Positions 7,890-17,341 of a stretch of DNA of 49,292 bases are shown piece by piece. A program made the translations under genes and the position numbers. The stretch covers positions 1 to 49,292 of the forward strand of contig JAJTZA010000068.1 in NCBI GenBank assembly GCA_021463905.1. Reading direction: 5' to 3'. Under the pieces are notes generated by a model. It was not told where the DNA came from and did no database searches. It saw only the letters and a list, made by a program, of their open reading frames with translations. Within the stretch, counting starts at the first letter, position 1, and each line of letters starts with the position of its first letter. The stretch is from Terrimicrobiaceae bacterium (GTDB lineage: Bacteria > Verrucomicrobiota > Verrucomicrobiia > Chthoniobacterales > Terrimicrobiaceae).

Positions 7890-9131
7890 TCACATTTTTT
7901 CCTCAAGGTCACGCATCACTTCGGCCATGCGATCCACCACATCTTCCGTCATGGACTCGTTAAAGGCAATCATCATGTGATTGGCAAGTGCTCTCTCTGC
8001 GTTGGGGCAGCAATTGTCGTAGTCGGGAACGCGCTGGCATTGTGGCAGTGACCAGGGGATGCCTGAATCTGCAAAAATCCGCTTGTTGGCGAACCACGGC
8101 TGCTTGGCAATGAGTGATGTGTAGGTGGGCGCGGCGGGAATGCCGACATCGCAGAGCTGTTGTGCGATTTTTTCCTTGGAGAGAGACTCCTCTCCCCCAA
8201 ACACACGCATCCGAAGAAACCAATATGCGGATTCGGCCTGCTCCGGCATCCATCCCAGCGAGAAAAGCGAGGACCCCGACAGTGCGGCACGGAGGCGTGC
8301 AGCCAATCTCTGCCGCCGGGAAATAAAGGCCGGCAAGCGACGCAATTGCACCCGCCCCATCGCGGCCTCAAGCTCCGTCATACGATAGTTCAGGCCCAAA
8401 AATCCCCCCACATCAGAGCGGGAAAAGTTTTTTCCGCGATCCGCAAAGCTCTTGGCTCTCCAATACAGAGCTTCGTCGTTCGTCGTGACCATGCCGCCCT
8501 GTCCGCCCGAGGTGTGGTGTTTTCCGCTCATAAGGCTGAACGCGCCCAATGTGCCAAAACTGCCCACCCTCTGGCCGTTCCACGTTGCATCATGCGCCTG
8601 TGCCACATCTTCAATCACTGGCAGATGGTGGCGGCTTGCAACTTCCATGATCGCCCCCATGTCACACGGCTCGCCGGCAATATGTGCCACCACGATGGCC
8701 CGGGTCTGGTCGGTGATCACCTTCTCGATGCTCTCCGCTGTGACATTAAAAGTCTCCGGATCGGTATCCGCAAAAACTGGAATACACAAACTTGCCAAAA
8801 CCGGGCCGATGCCTCCGGGATCGGTAATCGGCGGACAAATCACCTCGCTGCCAGGCTCAAGATTCAGCGCAGCAATCGCTGCGTGAACAGCTGCTGTACC
8901 CGAACTCACCGCCGTGGCAAACCCGGTTCCCATGTGTGCGGCAAACTCTTGCTCGTAGGCATCCACCTCTTCACCACCATAGCGATCAAAGGCCGTATGT
9001 TTTGCAATCGCCTTGTCAATCACGCGCAGCACTGCGTCACGCTCCTCTTCGCTAATCAGAGCGCGTCGGAAATCCTCCGGCTGAAAACGAGAGGACACGG
9101 ACGATTTTGTTTGGTTTGACGACTTGGACAT
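7890..9131 (-). CDS. DegT/DnrJ/EryC1/StrS-family PLP-dependent aminotransferase
   Basis: A 413-residue fold-type I PLP enzyme. The Schiff-base Lys is Lys204 in SLMSGKHHTSGGQGG, the cofactor-ring Asp is in VIEDVAQAHDA (about residue 175) and the phosphate-binding region is AVSSGTAAVHAAI. The family aminates keto-sugars or related small molecules, for example in nucleotide-sugar biosynthesis, although many members in sugar-catabolic islands have unknown substrates. It is the first gene of an operon; its ATG lies 6 bp from a TGGTTT-TGGTTT element and there is no Shine-Dalgarno sequence. Co-transcription with a ceramidase-like amidohydrolase suggests an amino-sugar or amide-containing substrate, but this is inference. 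Confidence 0.88.
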   Translation of the reverse strand: MSKSSNQTKSSVSSRFQPEDFRRALISEEERDAVLRVIDKAIAKHTAFDRYGGEEVDAYEQEFAAHMGTGFATAVSSGTAAVHAAIAALNLEPGSEVICPPITDPGGIGPVLASLCIPVFADTDPETFNVTAESIEKVITDQTRAIVVAHIAGEPCDMGAIMEVASRHHLPVIEDVAQAHDATWNGQRVGSFGTLGAFSLMSGKHHTSGGQGGMVTTNDEALYWRAKSFADRGKNFSRSDVGGFLGLNYRMTELEAAMGRVQLRRLPAFISRRQRLAARLRAALSGSSLFSLGWMPEQAESAYWFLRMRVFGGEESLSKEKIAQQLCDVGIPAAPTYTSLIAKQPWFANKRIFADSGIPWSLPQCQRVPDYDNCCPNAERALANHMMIAFNESMTEDVVDRMAEVMRDLEEKM

Positions 9132-9137
9132 ACAAAC

Positions 9138-9153
9138 TGGTTTCTAGTGGTTT
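9138..9153 (+). promoter_or_regulatory. Island operator element, copy b (reverse relative to gene)
   Basis: TGGTTTCTAGTGGTTT: two hexamers exactly 10 bp apart, 6 bp from the ATG of the DegT gene. On the gene strand it overlaps promoter-like hexamers (TTGTCA, 17 bp, TAGAAA). Confidence 0.7.
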
Positions 9154-9205
9154 CTTTGTAAAATGACAATCAAAAAATCGAATACGCCGTTGGCTTGTGG
9201 GCGAT

Positions 9206-9970
9206 TCAGACGGGCAGAAAGGCCCGGGCATTTCGGAAGGCGATATCTTGTTGTGCCGACCCGCAGATGGCGGCTCCCGTCAATTTTCTGACGGAGGCTT
9301 GCGTGTAGAAAAAGGGCGAGTGCGATCCGAAGAGGAGCCGGTTGGGAGGAACCGTGGCCAGCAGGCTTTCGACAGTGGTTCCGCTCTCCGCGAAGGAGAT
9401 GTCACAGAGAGCGTTGTTGTTATCGGAGAGGATGGCTGGAATGTGGTTTGCCAGTGCGCCGAGGACGAGGATGCGCAAGTGGGGAAAAAGGGCGGCGAGG
9501 TGGGCGATGTGTTCCGGTGGCGGCGGGGTGACCTGCAGGAGAGGGTATTGATTGCGCTCGTCCTCGATCCGCATTTGGACAATGAGAGGGATGTTGAGGC
9601 GCAGGAGGGTCTCGGCCAGCTCGATGACGCGCCAGTCCAGCAGCGGATAAAGGTGGTAGCTGGGCGCGATCCGCACGAGGTGAAAGCCGTTGACTTCGAT
9701 GGCGGTTTGCAGGCTTTCGCGCCAATTTCCGAGAATGGGGTTGATGGTTTTCACCAATTTCACCTGAGGGTGATTTTGAAACGCTTCGCGCAATCGGGCG
9801 TCGGGGATATCCACGTCGGGAAAGAGGAGGGACTCTATCGAGGATATCCAAGCTTCTTGGATGCCCTCTGCCTGGAGATTCCTGATGAGCGCCCCGGGGG
9901 TGATGGCGGAGAAATCCATCCACGGCCAGAAGCCAAAAGAAACATGGGTATCTATGAGACGTGGAATCAT
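9206..9970 (-). CDS. Amidohydrolase-2-like TIM barrel with degenerate metal site
   Basis: A 254-residue protein similar in plan to its upstream neighbour (PF04909-like): an N-terminal beta strand with LIDTHVSFG, internal ILVLGALANH and C-terminal NRLLFGSHSPFF. The metal-binding HxH of the family is reduced to a single His (DTHVSF) and the usual GSDxP Asp is a His. It may therefore be catalytically altered or inactive. Its start overlaps the stop of the preceding amidohydrolase (ATGA at 9967-9970), so the two are probably made in equal amounts and may associate. It is the last gene of the PEP-CTERM/GH operon. Its function is not known. Confidence 0.7.
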   Translation of the reverse strand: MIPRLIDTHVSFGFWPWMDFSAITPGALIRNLQAEGIQEAWISSIESLLFPDVDIPDARLREAFQNHPQVKLVKTINPILGNWRESLQTAIEVNGFHLVRIAPSYHLYPLLDWRVIELAETLLRLNIPLIVQMRIEDERNQYPLLQVTPPPPEHIAHLAALFPHLRILVLGALANHIPAILSDNNNALCDISFAESGTTVESLLATVPPNRLLFGSHSPFFYTQASVRKLTGAAICGSAQQDIAFRNARAFLPV

Positions 9971-10737
9971 GGAGCGGGAATGCCAAGAAGACGCGCGGCG
10001 TTGTCTCCGAGAATGGCCTTGCGGTCGGCTTGCCGGAGGCGGGCCCCCTCCACGCGCCCGATTTGCGCGGCAAAATCACGCACGGGAAAATCCGATCCAA
10101 ACAGGACGCGCTGTGGGCCCAGATGCTTCACCGCGTACTCGACCATGCCGCTGACCGGAGGCGAGCCGGATGTGTCCACCAAAACATTCGGGTGATCTTT
10201 TACATCCAACACCCCGCGCATCCCGCAGGCGGTCAGATGGGCCATGAGAATTTTGGTGCGGGGATGGCGGGCGGCGAGGTGCGCAATGTCGGAGGGGTCG
10301 GATTCGAGAGCCACCTTCGAGACCGTTTTATACCACGCGTGATGCAAAACAAAGGCGTCCCGCTCGGCGAGCATTTCCATGATGGGATCAAGGCGGGCAT
10401 CCCGGGCATTGATCTCGTACTCCAGTTTTACGCCGGAGAGCCCGGCATCGAGACAACGAGACAATTCGGTGATAAGGAAATCGGTCGGAAGGGCGGGGTT
10501 CAGGAAGCACAGTCCGAAGAGCCTTCCGGGATGCCGTCGCACGATGGCGAGAGTGGCGTCATTGATCTTCCGAACTCCCTTCTGATCGGGGTAGGAGTAG
10601 AAGGCACCCAGAAGACACAGTGCGCCAATGCCTTGACGCGCGGCGAGCTCTAGCATGGCGTCACCTTCCTCCGGGTCGGGATGAGTGAGAAACTTTCCAC
10701 CCTTCCAGCGGGGGTGCGTATGGATGTCTATGATCAC
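9967..10737 (-). CDS. Amidohydrolase-2 family metal-dependent hydrolase
   Basis: The ORF track starts at 10818, but those residues lie inside the upstream gene. GTG 10737 overlaps the propeller stop (GTGA) and begins VIIDIHTHPRWKGG, leaving 256 residues. The metal-binding HxH (DIHTHP), HHAW, MAHLT and FGSDFPV match active PF04909 enzymes (decarboxylases, lactonases and related hydrolases). The protein is cytoplasmic, with no signal peptide. Position after an exported GH-like enzyme and a soluble propeller suggests a late intracellular step, such as lactone or ring hydrolysis of a sugar derivative; this is inference. The paired gene downstream lacks several of these ligands. Confidence 0.82.
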   Translation of the reverse strand: MIIDIHTHPRWKGGKFLTHPDPEEGDAMLELAARQGIGALCLLGAFYSYPDQKGVRKINDATLAIVRRHPGRLFGLCFLNPALPTDFLITELSRCLDAGLSGVKLEYEINARDARLDPIMEMLAERDAFVLHHAWYKTVSKVALESDPSDIAHLAARHPRTKILMAHLTACGMRGVLDVKDHPNVLVDTSGSPPVSGMVEYAVKHLGPQRVLFGSDFPVRDFAAQIGRVEGARLRQADRKAILGDNAARLLGIPAP

Positions 10738-12644
10738 GCCAAATCCACTTTTACAATATCGCTTCCATTGGTTGTGGCGAGAATTTCTCCTGTGTCCAGC
10801 AGCGAAAAGAAGTGCCATGCCTCGGATCCGGAGGCCACACGCGAAACCGAGTCGTTCGCGAGATGGAGCAGATGGATGTCGGAGCCGCCTTCCGTCTGGG
10901 GGATCGAGACGAGAACGCGCTCCTCATCCAGGAAAACGCCAGAGGTGGGTGCGTCATGTTCCCAAGCGCCGATGCGAAGAGACCTTTGGGAGACATCGAA
11001 CAGGTAGTATTGGGACGCGCCAAATCCGATCATTTGTCCTGCCGCCGAAAGTGCCAATGCCCCGAGAGATTGGGCGGGCCAGGGCGAAACACTAAAAACC
11101 GTTTTTTTCTCCACGGGGTTCCAGGTAAAAATCACCGCGTTTGCGGCTTCGGGAAGGCAGCTTCCCTGATCTCCATGGATTTCCGTTGTGCCAACAAACA
11201 CGTCCCGGTATTGAAAAAACGAGCAGGGATTTTGCCTGGGCACAAAATCGCGAAAGACTTCGCAGCCGCCATCGCGGGGGTTGATCACGCTGATTGCGCC
11301 GCCCAACTCGCCGTATTCGGCGCGGGTGGCGATATAAAGACGGCTGTCATCATGAAACAACCCCATCGGGCGGCTTTGTGCATGGCCGACCACACACAGC
11401 TCCCGGGGATTTTCTCCATAAACGAACGGTTCATCCGGGTTCCATGCAAGAACATGCGCATTGCCGTATGCTCCAAGGTAAACCACACCCTCATAGGAAG
11501 TGGAGCACGTGATTTGGCCGCGATCACTCAGAACTTTATTGAGCGAGGAATGCGCCGCTCCGGTTTCCATGTCCACTGAAAAAACCTGGCTATTGATGAA
11601 ATGCGATCCGACCACCACAGGACGATCCGGCAATTTCTCCAGGGAGTGAATGCCCAGCCCCCTGCAGGAAATGTTTTCGATCTGCGTAATGGCCAGCGGC
11701 CCGTCCTCAAGTGAAAATTTCGCAACCTGTCCATTGTCGCCCTGACAGACGAAGGTCTCCTCGGCAATTTCATGGATCGGCCCGGTGACTTTATTTCCCG
11801 AATGAAGGCCCGTTTCCACTTGGTGCCAGCGATTGTCCGCCAGGGCAAAAACGCGACCGCTGGAAGCACCCACGCCCATCAGTCGTCCCTGCGTGGAATT
11901 GAGCCAGGAAAAAGCCTCGGGAGTGTCCTCGAGGAAATCCTCCTCGCGCGTCCCCTCGTGAAAGTTGAAGGTGTGGATGGCGTGCTGGCTGCCGTAAATC
12001 ACCCGCTCGTTGTCCAACAAACAGAGCGCAGACCGCAACAGGCTGTTCCGCTCGTCATGGGTCATGGCAAAGCGTTCCTCGATTTGGCCATTCGAGGGCT
12101 GGTAGATGATCAGCTCGGAGTGTGCGCCCCACAATTTCACCAGAATGCGACCGTCCGGGAGTTCGAGGAATTGCCGTGCGTACACTCCGGTCGTCGTGTC
12201 TGGCAGCGGAGCGATAATGCGGCAGTTTCCGGTGGCGGTGTCGTATTCGGCGAATTCTCCGGTGGGATAGTAACCGACATAAATTTTGCCGGCACGGCTC
12301 CCGCAGGCACTCCATGCGAGGCGGTACGTTTTTGTGCCAAACGGCTCTGCCACCAGATCAAAGACGCGGGTGGCCGGGTCGAACCGGTAAATTCGTCCGT
12401 AAAAAAATCCCACGTAGAGGCGATCGTCGTTTCCCAGCGCGAAGCCGTAGGGACCGGTTTGATGATCCGGTACGGGGATCCATACGGATTCCATGTTTCC
12501 GACATGAGTCAAAAACAGACGTGTGTCGCGCCCCTCGCTGGAAAAATTGATAGAGGCCAGACAAAGCGATTTGCTCAGGAAATGGGTATCGTTGTTCACG
12601 ATGGGCAGTCGGCAATCCGGCTGCGCGATGCGAGTGATTATCAT
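10734..12644 (-). CDS. Soluble beta-propeller protein (YVTN/WD40-like), paralogue 1
   Basis: 636 residues from ATG 12644 (MIITRIAQPDCRLP); the track start at 12671 lies in the upstream gene. The sequence is a run of beta-propeller blades, for example YVGFFYGRIYRFDPATRVF, IYVGYYPTGEFAEYDTATG, SHFINSQVFSVDMETGAAH and GGAISVINPRDGG. No catalytic motif and no signal peptide are visible, so it is likely cytoplasmic. A close paralogue lies at 23326-25221, again directly after a GH-like gene with the same 16-bp gap. Conserved pairing and spacing suggest that the two proteins act in one pathway. It could be a sugar-binding, lyase-type or isomerase-like propeller; nothing in the sequence decides. Confidence 0.75.
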   Translation of the reverse strand: MIITRIAQPDCRLPIVNNDTHFLSKSLCLASINFSSEGRDTRLFLTHVGNMESVWIPVPDHQTGPYGFALGNDDRLYVGFFYGRIYRFDPATRVFDLVAEPFGTKTYRLAWSACGSRAGKIYVGYYPTGEFAEYDTATGNCRIIAPLPDTTTGVYARQFLELPDGRILVKLWGAHSELIIYQPSNGQIEERFAMTHDERNSLLRSALCLLDNERVIYGSQHAIHTFNFHEGTREEDFLEDTPEAFSWLNSTQGRLMGVGASSGRVFALADNRWHQVETGLHSGNKVTGPIHEIAEETFVCQGDNGQVAKFSLEDGPLAITQIENISCRGLGIHSLEKLPDRPVVVGSHFINSQVFSVDMETGAAHSSLNKVLSDRGQITCSTSYEGVVYLGAYGNAHVLAWNPDEPFVYGENPRELCVVGHAQSRPMGLFHDDSRLYIATRAEYGELGGAISVINPRDGGCEVFRDFVPRQNPCSFFQYRDVFVGTTEIHGDQGSCLPEAANAVIFTWNPVEKKTVFSVSPWPAQSLGALALSAAGQMIGFGASQYYLFDVSQRSLRIGAWEHDAPTSGVFLDEERVLVSIPQTEGGSDIHLLHLANDSVSRVASGSEAWHFFSLLDTGEILATTNGSDIVKVDLA

Positions 12645-12660
12645 CCGGTTGGGTGGCGAC

Positions 12661-15465
12661 CTATGGGGCAAAGGCGTTGCCCTCGGAGCGAAAAAAATAG
12701 GTGAACTGTTTCAGGGCCTTTGCCAACTGCGCCGCATCGGTTCCGCCGATCTGCAGGGTGATAACGCCGGTTTTGGGATCCGTGGCATCTCTGATCCATG
12801 ACGAATTTTTTGGGGCGTCCTTCCGCTCCTGTGGGTTTTCGACGACGATGCGGGTTTTGCCGCCCTCGCCCAGAGGGAGTTCGAGGCCCACGGCGGCTTT
12901 GATGGCGGTCTGCAGGGGAGCAACATCCTGCTCCGTGGAAATGGTGGCCACCGGGCGGCCATCCTGAATGAGCGGAATGTCGTGCCAGAAGAGGCTGGGC
13001 TGGATGTGCGCTTGGCGGGCCAGCGGACGGAGTTCGTCGAGGATGGCCAGCACTTCATTCTTGGCCCGCGTATATTCCTCACGACTCGCGTCAATCACGT
13101 CACTGGTGTAGTCCAGGTACTGCGTGGGTTGCCAGCGGATGATGCTCGATGTGTCCTTACCGACAATCCGTTGGGCCCGCTGACGCAGACTCTCCGGCAC
13201 CCGGTCTCCCAACTTTTGCAGATACCAGCTCATGAGGGCCGCCAGATTCGCTTCCTCCATGCTCTCGCGAATGCCTTCAATGAACGGGCTGTTCAACAAG
13301 GGGGCCTCCAGATTGTCCTTATCAAGGAAGGCCACCATGCGCTCACCGCTGACACCGCGATCCGCCGAATAATCTGTGTAATACAACCAGCCCTTAAAAT
13401 AGGGATTGGGAGCGCAATAATCCAGGCCAAGAGACCACGCCTCCCAGCCGATCATCCGCGAGGCACTCGCGTTTTTTTGAGTTTCCGTACCGCGCCCCTC
13501 TCCTGCACCGTAGCTCCCAACCAATGCCCTCTCGGCCAACTGGATTTTTCCCTCCCGCACCCAGGCCATAAACGTGCCCGTGTGCAGGCGGTTAAACGTC
13601 CATGCGCCGACGTTGCGGCTGAGGGCCTGCGCCAGAGGAAAGTCCGCGACGGCGGAGGTGGTAAAGCTCGAGGTCGTGGGCAGGCCCGCCCCGGCCAGAT
13701 CATCGCTCCAGGGAATGAAGCGCTCCCACAGCTCCTTGATGCTCATCTCATCACCCATCGAAACGTAGATATTCCGAATTCCCTTGTCTTTCAAATAGCG
13801 CGCAAACTCCCGCAGGTACCACTGCCGGACGGCCTTTTCCTGTTCATCCGTGGTGACGATCCCTTTCACGAGGCCGTTGATGGACTCGGTGATATTTTGG
13901 GTGGCGCGAAAGTAGGTCAGGTTGTGATCGAGCGCATCGTCAATGAAAGCGTCCATTGAGGAGAAATCTATCACGGGACTCTGGCCTGCCGTGATGGCCT
14001 CAAGATGCTCCTTGATAAAAGTGCGATCCAGGGGTTTTCCGCCGACGGTGAAAGTTTCCGGGCGCAGCGTGTTGATGAGTGACCACTCGTAGCCCAGATC
14101 CCGCAGGTTACGGTGGAAGCGGCGGGCAGGCGGCGCCTCGTTCACGTCGCCATAGACATGGCCCAGAGGCTGCAAGGTGATGCTGCGACGCGCGGGCACT
14201 CGGACAGGATGCACGGTCACCTCGAGAGCCACCTCGCCGGCCGGTTTGCCATTCACTGAGAAGGCCAGCCTGCCGTGATAGGACCCGGGGTCGAGGTGGC
14301 TCGTATCAAATTTCAGCCAAAAAATGCGAGTGCCCTGCAGTCCGATTTTCACCCCCGGCTGTCCTTTGGGTTCCACCTCTTCGGGGGGCATGAGCCAGAA
14401 AGGTGCTTCACGGGCCAGTGCCGGGTTTTTCGGCCAGGGAATGGGATTGGGCTTGTCCTGCACGAAGACGGTCACGGCCTGCCCGGGGAGGCCCTCGACT
14501 TTCCATGTGACCAGCCCGCCCTTCCCAAGGTCGGTGATGTTGAATTGCACGGCCTCGCGCTCATTCAGTGCCAGTTGGACGGGCCATGTGGCGACAAGTT
14601 CGCTGGGGCCGGGCAGGGGAGGCTGAAAAATCGGCTCCTTCTCGTTGCCACGCTGCCATTCCCGGTTCCAGATCAAAAACCGCCGCCCCTGCTCTTTCCA
14701 GTCCTTGGCCAGCGACTCCCGCCACTGGGTGAAAGTGAGGGGGTTGGCCTCGGAAAGGATGTTGCGGATGAGCGTAAGATACGATTCCGAATCTTTGCGG
14801 TGAGGCGAGTTGGCCAGCCGCAAGCGGAAGACCTCGCTGCCCAAATAATAAACCCGGCCTTTGCCAACATCCCGCCTGGCCACCAAGGCGCGATCCCCCT
14901 CTCCAATCAGCGCCTGCACGCCTTCGGCCAGATGCACGACCCCCTGCGACCCTCCGATCCAGGAAGGCCTCGGGCCTGCGGGACTGACGACACCTTTTAA
15001 TACCGGATCCTGGGCAATCACCGCCTTCTCCGGATCAATAGCCTTGATAGCCTGTTGACTCATGCCCAGCCATTGGCTTTGCGCGGCGGCGGACTCCGCA
15101 TCGGCCATGTTGCGTGGAGCCTGTTGGATCAGCAGGAGCTGCCCGCCCTGTTCGAGGTACTGGCGGATGATCTCCTGCTCCGCAGCAGTGTAAGGCCGAT
15201 CCTGGGAAGAGGCGATGACCACCAGCGCGTATTTCTCAAACTCTCCGGCGGGAAGGAATGTCCCCCGGCTCTCAAAAACCCAGTCCTCCTGATCCAGGAT
15301 ATTGCGGACGATACTGGTCACTTCGTGCGTTCCGTAGCCCCCGCCCACCAATGCCAGCGGACGCGCGTCCCTGGCCGGGGAAAGCGGGGACAACCCGAGG
15401 CCGATCAGAGCCACAAGGATCATCCGTGGCCAGGGTCTCATTATTCTTTTCGCTCTCACCTCCAC
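12661..15465 (-). CDS. Exported GH123/DUF4091-like glycosidase with N-terminal GATase-like domain, paralogue 1
   Basis: A protein of up to 934 residues with a basic start and hydrophobic signal (MILVALIGLGLSPLSPA). Residues about 35-240 form an alpha/beta ThuA- or GATase-like domain (LALVGGGYGTHEV, YLEQGGQLLLIQQAP, GRVYYLGSEVFRL). A beta-sandwich follows (LPGQAVTVFVQDKPNPIPWP), then a barrel region with IYVSMGDEMSIKELWE and DYCAPNPYFKGWLYYTD. GH123 enzymes use an adjacent Asp-Glu pair in substrate-assisted hydrolysis, and the GDE here is a plausible equivalent; the family call rests on this pattern and overall layout. It is second in the operon after the PEP-CTERM gene. A paralogue is at 25238-28003, and a stand-alone version of the N-terminal domain is at 33241-33939. 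Confidence 0.65.
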   Translation of the reverse strand: MEVRAKRIMRPWPRMILVALIGLGLSPLSPARDARPLALVGGGYGTHEVTSIVRNILDQEDWVFESRGTFLPAGEFEKYALVVIASSQDRPYTAAEQEIIRQYLEQGGQLLLIQQAPRNMADAESAAAQSQWLGMSQQAIKAIDPEKAVIAQDPVLKGVVSPAGPRPSWIGGSQGVVHLAEGVQALIGEGDRALVARRDVGKGRVYYLGSEVFRLRLANSPHRKDSESYLTLIRNILSEANPLTFTQWRESLAKDWKEQGRRFLIWNREWQRGNEKEPIFQPPLPGPSELVATWPVQLALNEREAVQFNITDLGKGGLVTWKVEGLPGQAVTVFVQDKPNPIPWPKNPALAREAPFWLMPPEEVEPKGQPGVKIGLQGTRIFWLKFDTSHLDPGSYHGRLAFSVNGKPAGEVALEVTVHPVRVPARRSITLQPLGHVYGDVNEAPPARRFHRNLRDLGYEWSLINTLRPETFTVGGKPLDRTFIKEHLEAITAGQSPVIDFSSMDAFIDDALDHNLTYFRATQNITESINGLVKGIVTTDEQEKAVRQWYLREFARYLKDKGIRNIYVSMGDEMSIKELWERFIPWSDDLAGAGLPTTSSFTTSAVADFPLAQALSRNVGAWTFNRLHTGTFMAWVREGKIQLAERALVGSYGAGEGRGTETQKNASASRMIGWEAWSLGLDYCAPNPYFKGWLYYTDYSADRGVSGERMVAFLDKDNLEAPLLNSPFIEGIRESMEEANLAALMSWYLQKLGDRVPESLRQRAQRIVGKDTSSIIRWQPTQYLDYTSDVIDASREEYTRAKNEVLAILDELRPLARQAHIQPSLFWHDIPLIQDGRPVATISTEQDVAPLQTAIKAAVGLELPLGEGGKTRIVVENPQERKDAPKNSSWIRDATDPKTGVITLQIGGTDAAQLAKALKQFTYFFRSEGNAFAP

Positions 15466-15528
15466 GCAGGGTGGATGTTACTCATGCGTGATGAGATTTG
15501 GCTGCATGATCCAAAATACGCGGGCGCA

Positions 15529-16938
15529 TCATCCCCGACGCCGCTGGAGGCTCAGAAGAGCCATGCCACCAACACACAGGAGCAGGAACGCACTGGGCTC
15601 GGGGATAACAGTCAGCATCCCGGTCGTCTGGCTGAATGTGTAATTCCCTTGCGTCCAATTGCCTCCCCCTCCGTTGGTGAAGCCCTGCACGGCAAAGTTG
15701 CCCGTGTAGGATACCGTGCCCAGGCTGGCATCATCCACAATGAGCCAATGATCTCCCGGCGTGGTTCCCGCTCCAGTCAGGTCAAAGGTGAAGGTGCCAT
15801 CGAGGGACACATTACCGGTGCCCGTCCCCGTAATTCGATTGTTCGCCTCGCTCGTGGCATCGATAAGAAAATTGAGCTTTCCGGACGAGTTAAGAAGGAG
15901 TGTACCGGAGGAGACGTACGTGTCGCCGGTGTAGGTGTTATTGCCACTCAGTGTTGTTGTGCCCGCCCCCGCCGTTTTTTCGACTCGTCCAGTGCCGGTG
16001 ATATTTCCTGAGTACGTGGTGTTACCGGTTTGGGCAAAACGCACAATCGCGGTGTTGTTGGTGATTAAGTCTAAATTTTGAGCAGTGCCTCCACTGTATT
16101 TGAGTTCAAGAGTGAGGCTCCCCGTGCTATTGATGCTGTTGGCAAACGTGAGCTTGTACCCAGGATCCGATGCTGCCACGCGGTTGTTCATTGTTATCGT
16201 TCGGCTGGCCGAGCTGGGTGCCACCTCCGAGATGCGGATGCTGCTCGATCTCTGCTGCAGCCACGAATAAGTCCCTCCTCCAATGGTGACATCCGAGCGC
16301 AATGACAAGGTGGACGTGTTGGATTTTTGCACTGCACCCGTACCCAGCGCGGTGGTGCTGCCGGCAATCAGCTCCCCTGTGCCTCCAAAATTGAAATTAT
16401 CAGCCGCATTACTGCCATTAATGATAATGATGCTCGTCCCAGAAGATTGCATTCCGCGCGAACCCGTTCCGGAGATGCCAATGTTTCCATTGAATGTGAC
16501 CGGCTGCCCCATCCCGATATTAAAAACCGTACCCGTGCTTGCTGTATCGCTCGAAAAATCAATGTTGGAATTGATGGTAATCGGTACGGTGCTGGAGGTG
16601 GTATTCCACAAAATGGTTGCATTGCCCACGCTCTGCAAGTACAGCGTTCCGCCTCCAATCGTCACCGAGCGACTGCCCGTCGTCGCAAAGTTCAGCGGCC
16701 CGGCGGGAGTTGTTGTGTCCACGTTCACAGAAATCGGAGCATCGGGCAGGCTGCCGTCCAAGAACCGTGCCTGATTTGATTTGCTGGGAAGCCCGGAACT
16801 CCAGTTACCCGCGTCGCTCCAGTTTCCGGTGGAGTTTCCGTTGGTCCACGTTGTTGACTGCGCACTCGCCCCCGACAACCCCAACGCAAAAAAGAACACG
16901 GATGAAAAACAGACTCGAAACAGGATGGGAGTTTTCAT
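15529..16938 (-). CDS. Autotransporter-repeat surface protein with PEP-CTERM anchor
   Basis: 469 residues from ATG 16938 (MKTPILFRV), a start supported by the operator element 3 bp upstream and by a good signal peptide ending GASAQ. The body is Thr/Ser/Asn/Gly-rich with autotransporter-associated beta-strand repeats (TTWTNGNSTGNWSDAGNWSS, TGRVEKTAGAGTTTLSGNNT, YTGDTYVSSGTLLL). The C-terminus is a complete PEP-CTERM signal: the VIPEPSAF motif, a hydrophobic helix and terminal RRR. PEP-CTERM proteins are processed by exosortase and displayed or released at the surface, often with exopolysaccharide. No exosortase gene is in the window. It is the first gene of the operon that continues with the GH-like, propeller and amidohydrolase genes. 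Confidence 0.88.
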   Translation of the reverse strand: MKTPILFRVCFSSVFFFALGLSGASAQSTTWTNGNSTGNWSDAGNWSSGLPSKSNQARFLDGSLPDAPISVNVDTTTPAGPLNFATTGSRSVTIGGGTLYLQSVGNATILWNTTSSTVPITINSNIDFSSDTASTGTVFNIGMGQPVTFNGNIGISGTGSRGMQSSGTSIIIINGSNAADNFNFGGTGELIAGSTTALGTGAVQKSNTSTLSLRSDVTIGGGTYSWLQQRSSSIRISEVAPSSASRTITMNNRVAASDPGYKLTFANSINSTGSLTLELKYSGGTAQNLDLITNNTAIVRFAQTGNTTYSGNITGTGRVEKTAGAGTTTLSGNNTYTGDTYVSSGTLLLNSSGKLNFLIDATSEANNRITGTGTGNVSLDGTFTFDLTGAGTTPGDHWLIVDDASLGTVSYTGNFAVQGFTNGGGGNWTQGNYTFSQTTGMLTVIPEPSAFLLLCVGGMALLSLQRRRG

Positions 16939-16941
16939 AAC

Positions 16942-16957
16942 GCGCCAGTAGATACCA
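16942..16957 (-). promoter_or_regulatory. Island operator element, copy a
   Basis: On the minus strand TGGTATCTACTGGCGC: the first half is canonical and the second is weaker, 10 bp apart, ending 3 bp before the PEP-CTERM gene ATG. TTGCGT, 17 bp upstream of TATCTA, gives a plausible promoter overlapping the site. Confidence 0.65.
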
Positions 16958-17053
16958 GATAAAAAAATCCCACGCAAGAGGTATTTTCGATTTTTGAAAA
17001 ATTTTTTTGGGGTCAGCAGGGGTGCGTCTCCGATTCAGCATCACAGCCTTGGG

Positions 17054-17341
17054 TTAAAAATGCCGAGAAAAATCCATGGCACCGTGCAGCACACGGACAA
17101 CCTGCAGCGTGTCAGCCTGGACACGAAAGAGCACGACATGTTTTTCCACCGCAGCGACCTGACAATTGGGAAAAAGATCATTCCGGAAGCGGCAACGGTC
17201 TCGAGTGGCTTGAAGGTCTGAAAATTTCCTCCAGATCAAATCAATGTAGTGCTGTTCCTGAGCTTTACCCCACCTCTTGAGGGTGTAGCGGCGGATGGAT
17301 CGCAGGTCGGCGAGAGCGGCCTGAGTCAGTTCCAGCCTCAT
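17054..17341 (-). CDS. parE: ParE/RelE-family toxin
   Basis: 95 residues from ATG 17341 (MRLELTQAALADLRSIRRYT); the track start at 17446 lies inside the antitoxin gene. The sequence fits the ParE/RelE fold: N-terminal beta strand, the helix AALADLRSIRRYTLKRWG, then a sheet rich in basic residues (RCRFRNDLFPNCQV) and VVLFRVQADTLQVVRVLHGAMD. ParE proteins poison DNA gyrase; RelE relatives cut mRNA, and the target here is not certain. It overlaps parD by ATGA. It lies between the promoter region of the PEP-CTERM operon and a decayed GxxExxY gene. Confidence 0.85.
   Translation of the reverse strand: MRLELTQAALADLRSIRRYTLKRWGKAQEQHYIDLIWRKFSDLQATRDRCRFRNDLFPNCQVAAVEKHVVLFRVQADTLQVVRVLHGAMDFSRHF

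Noticed and set aside
12982-13959. 325-aa plus-strand ORF, with others at 9197-10195 and 15055-16011
   Set aside because: All are antisense shadows of well-supported minus-strand genes.
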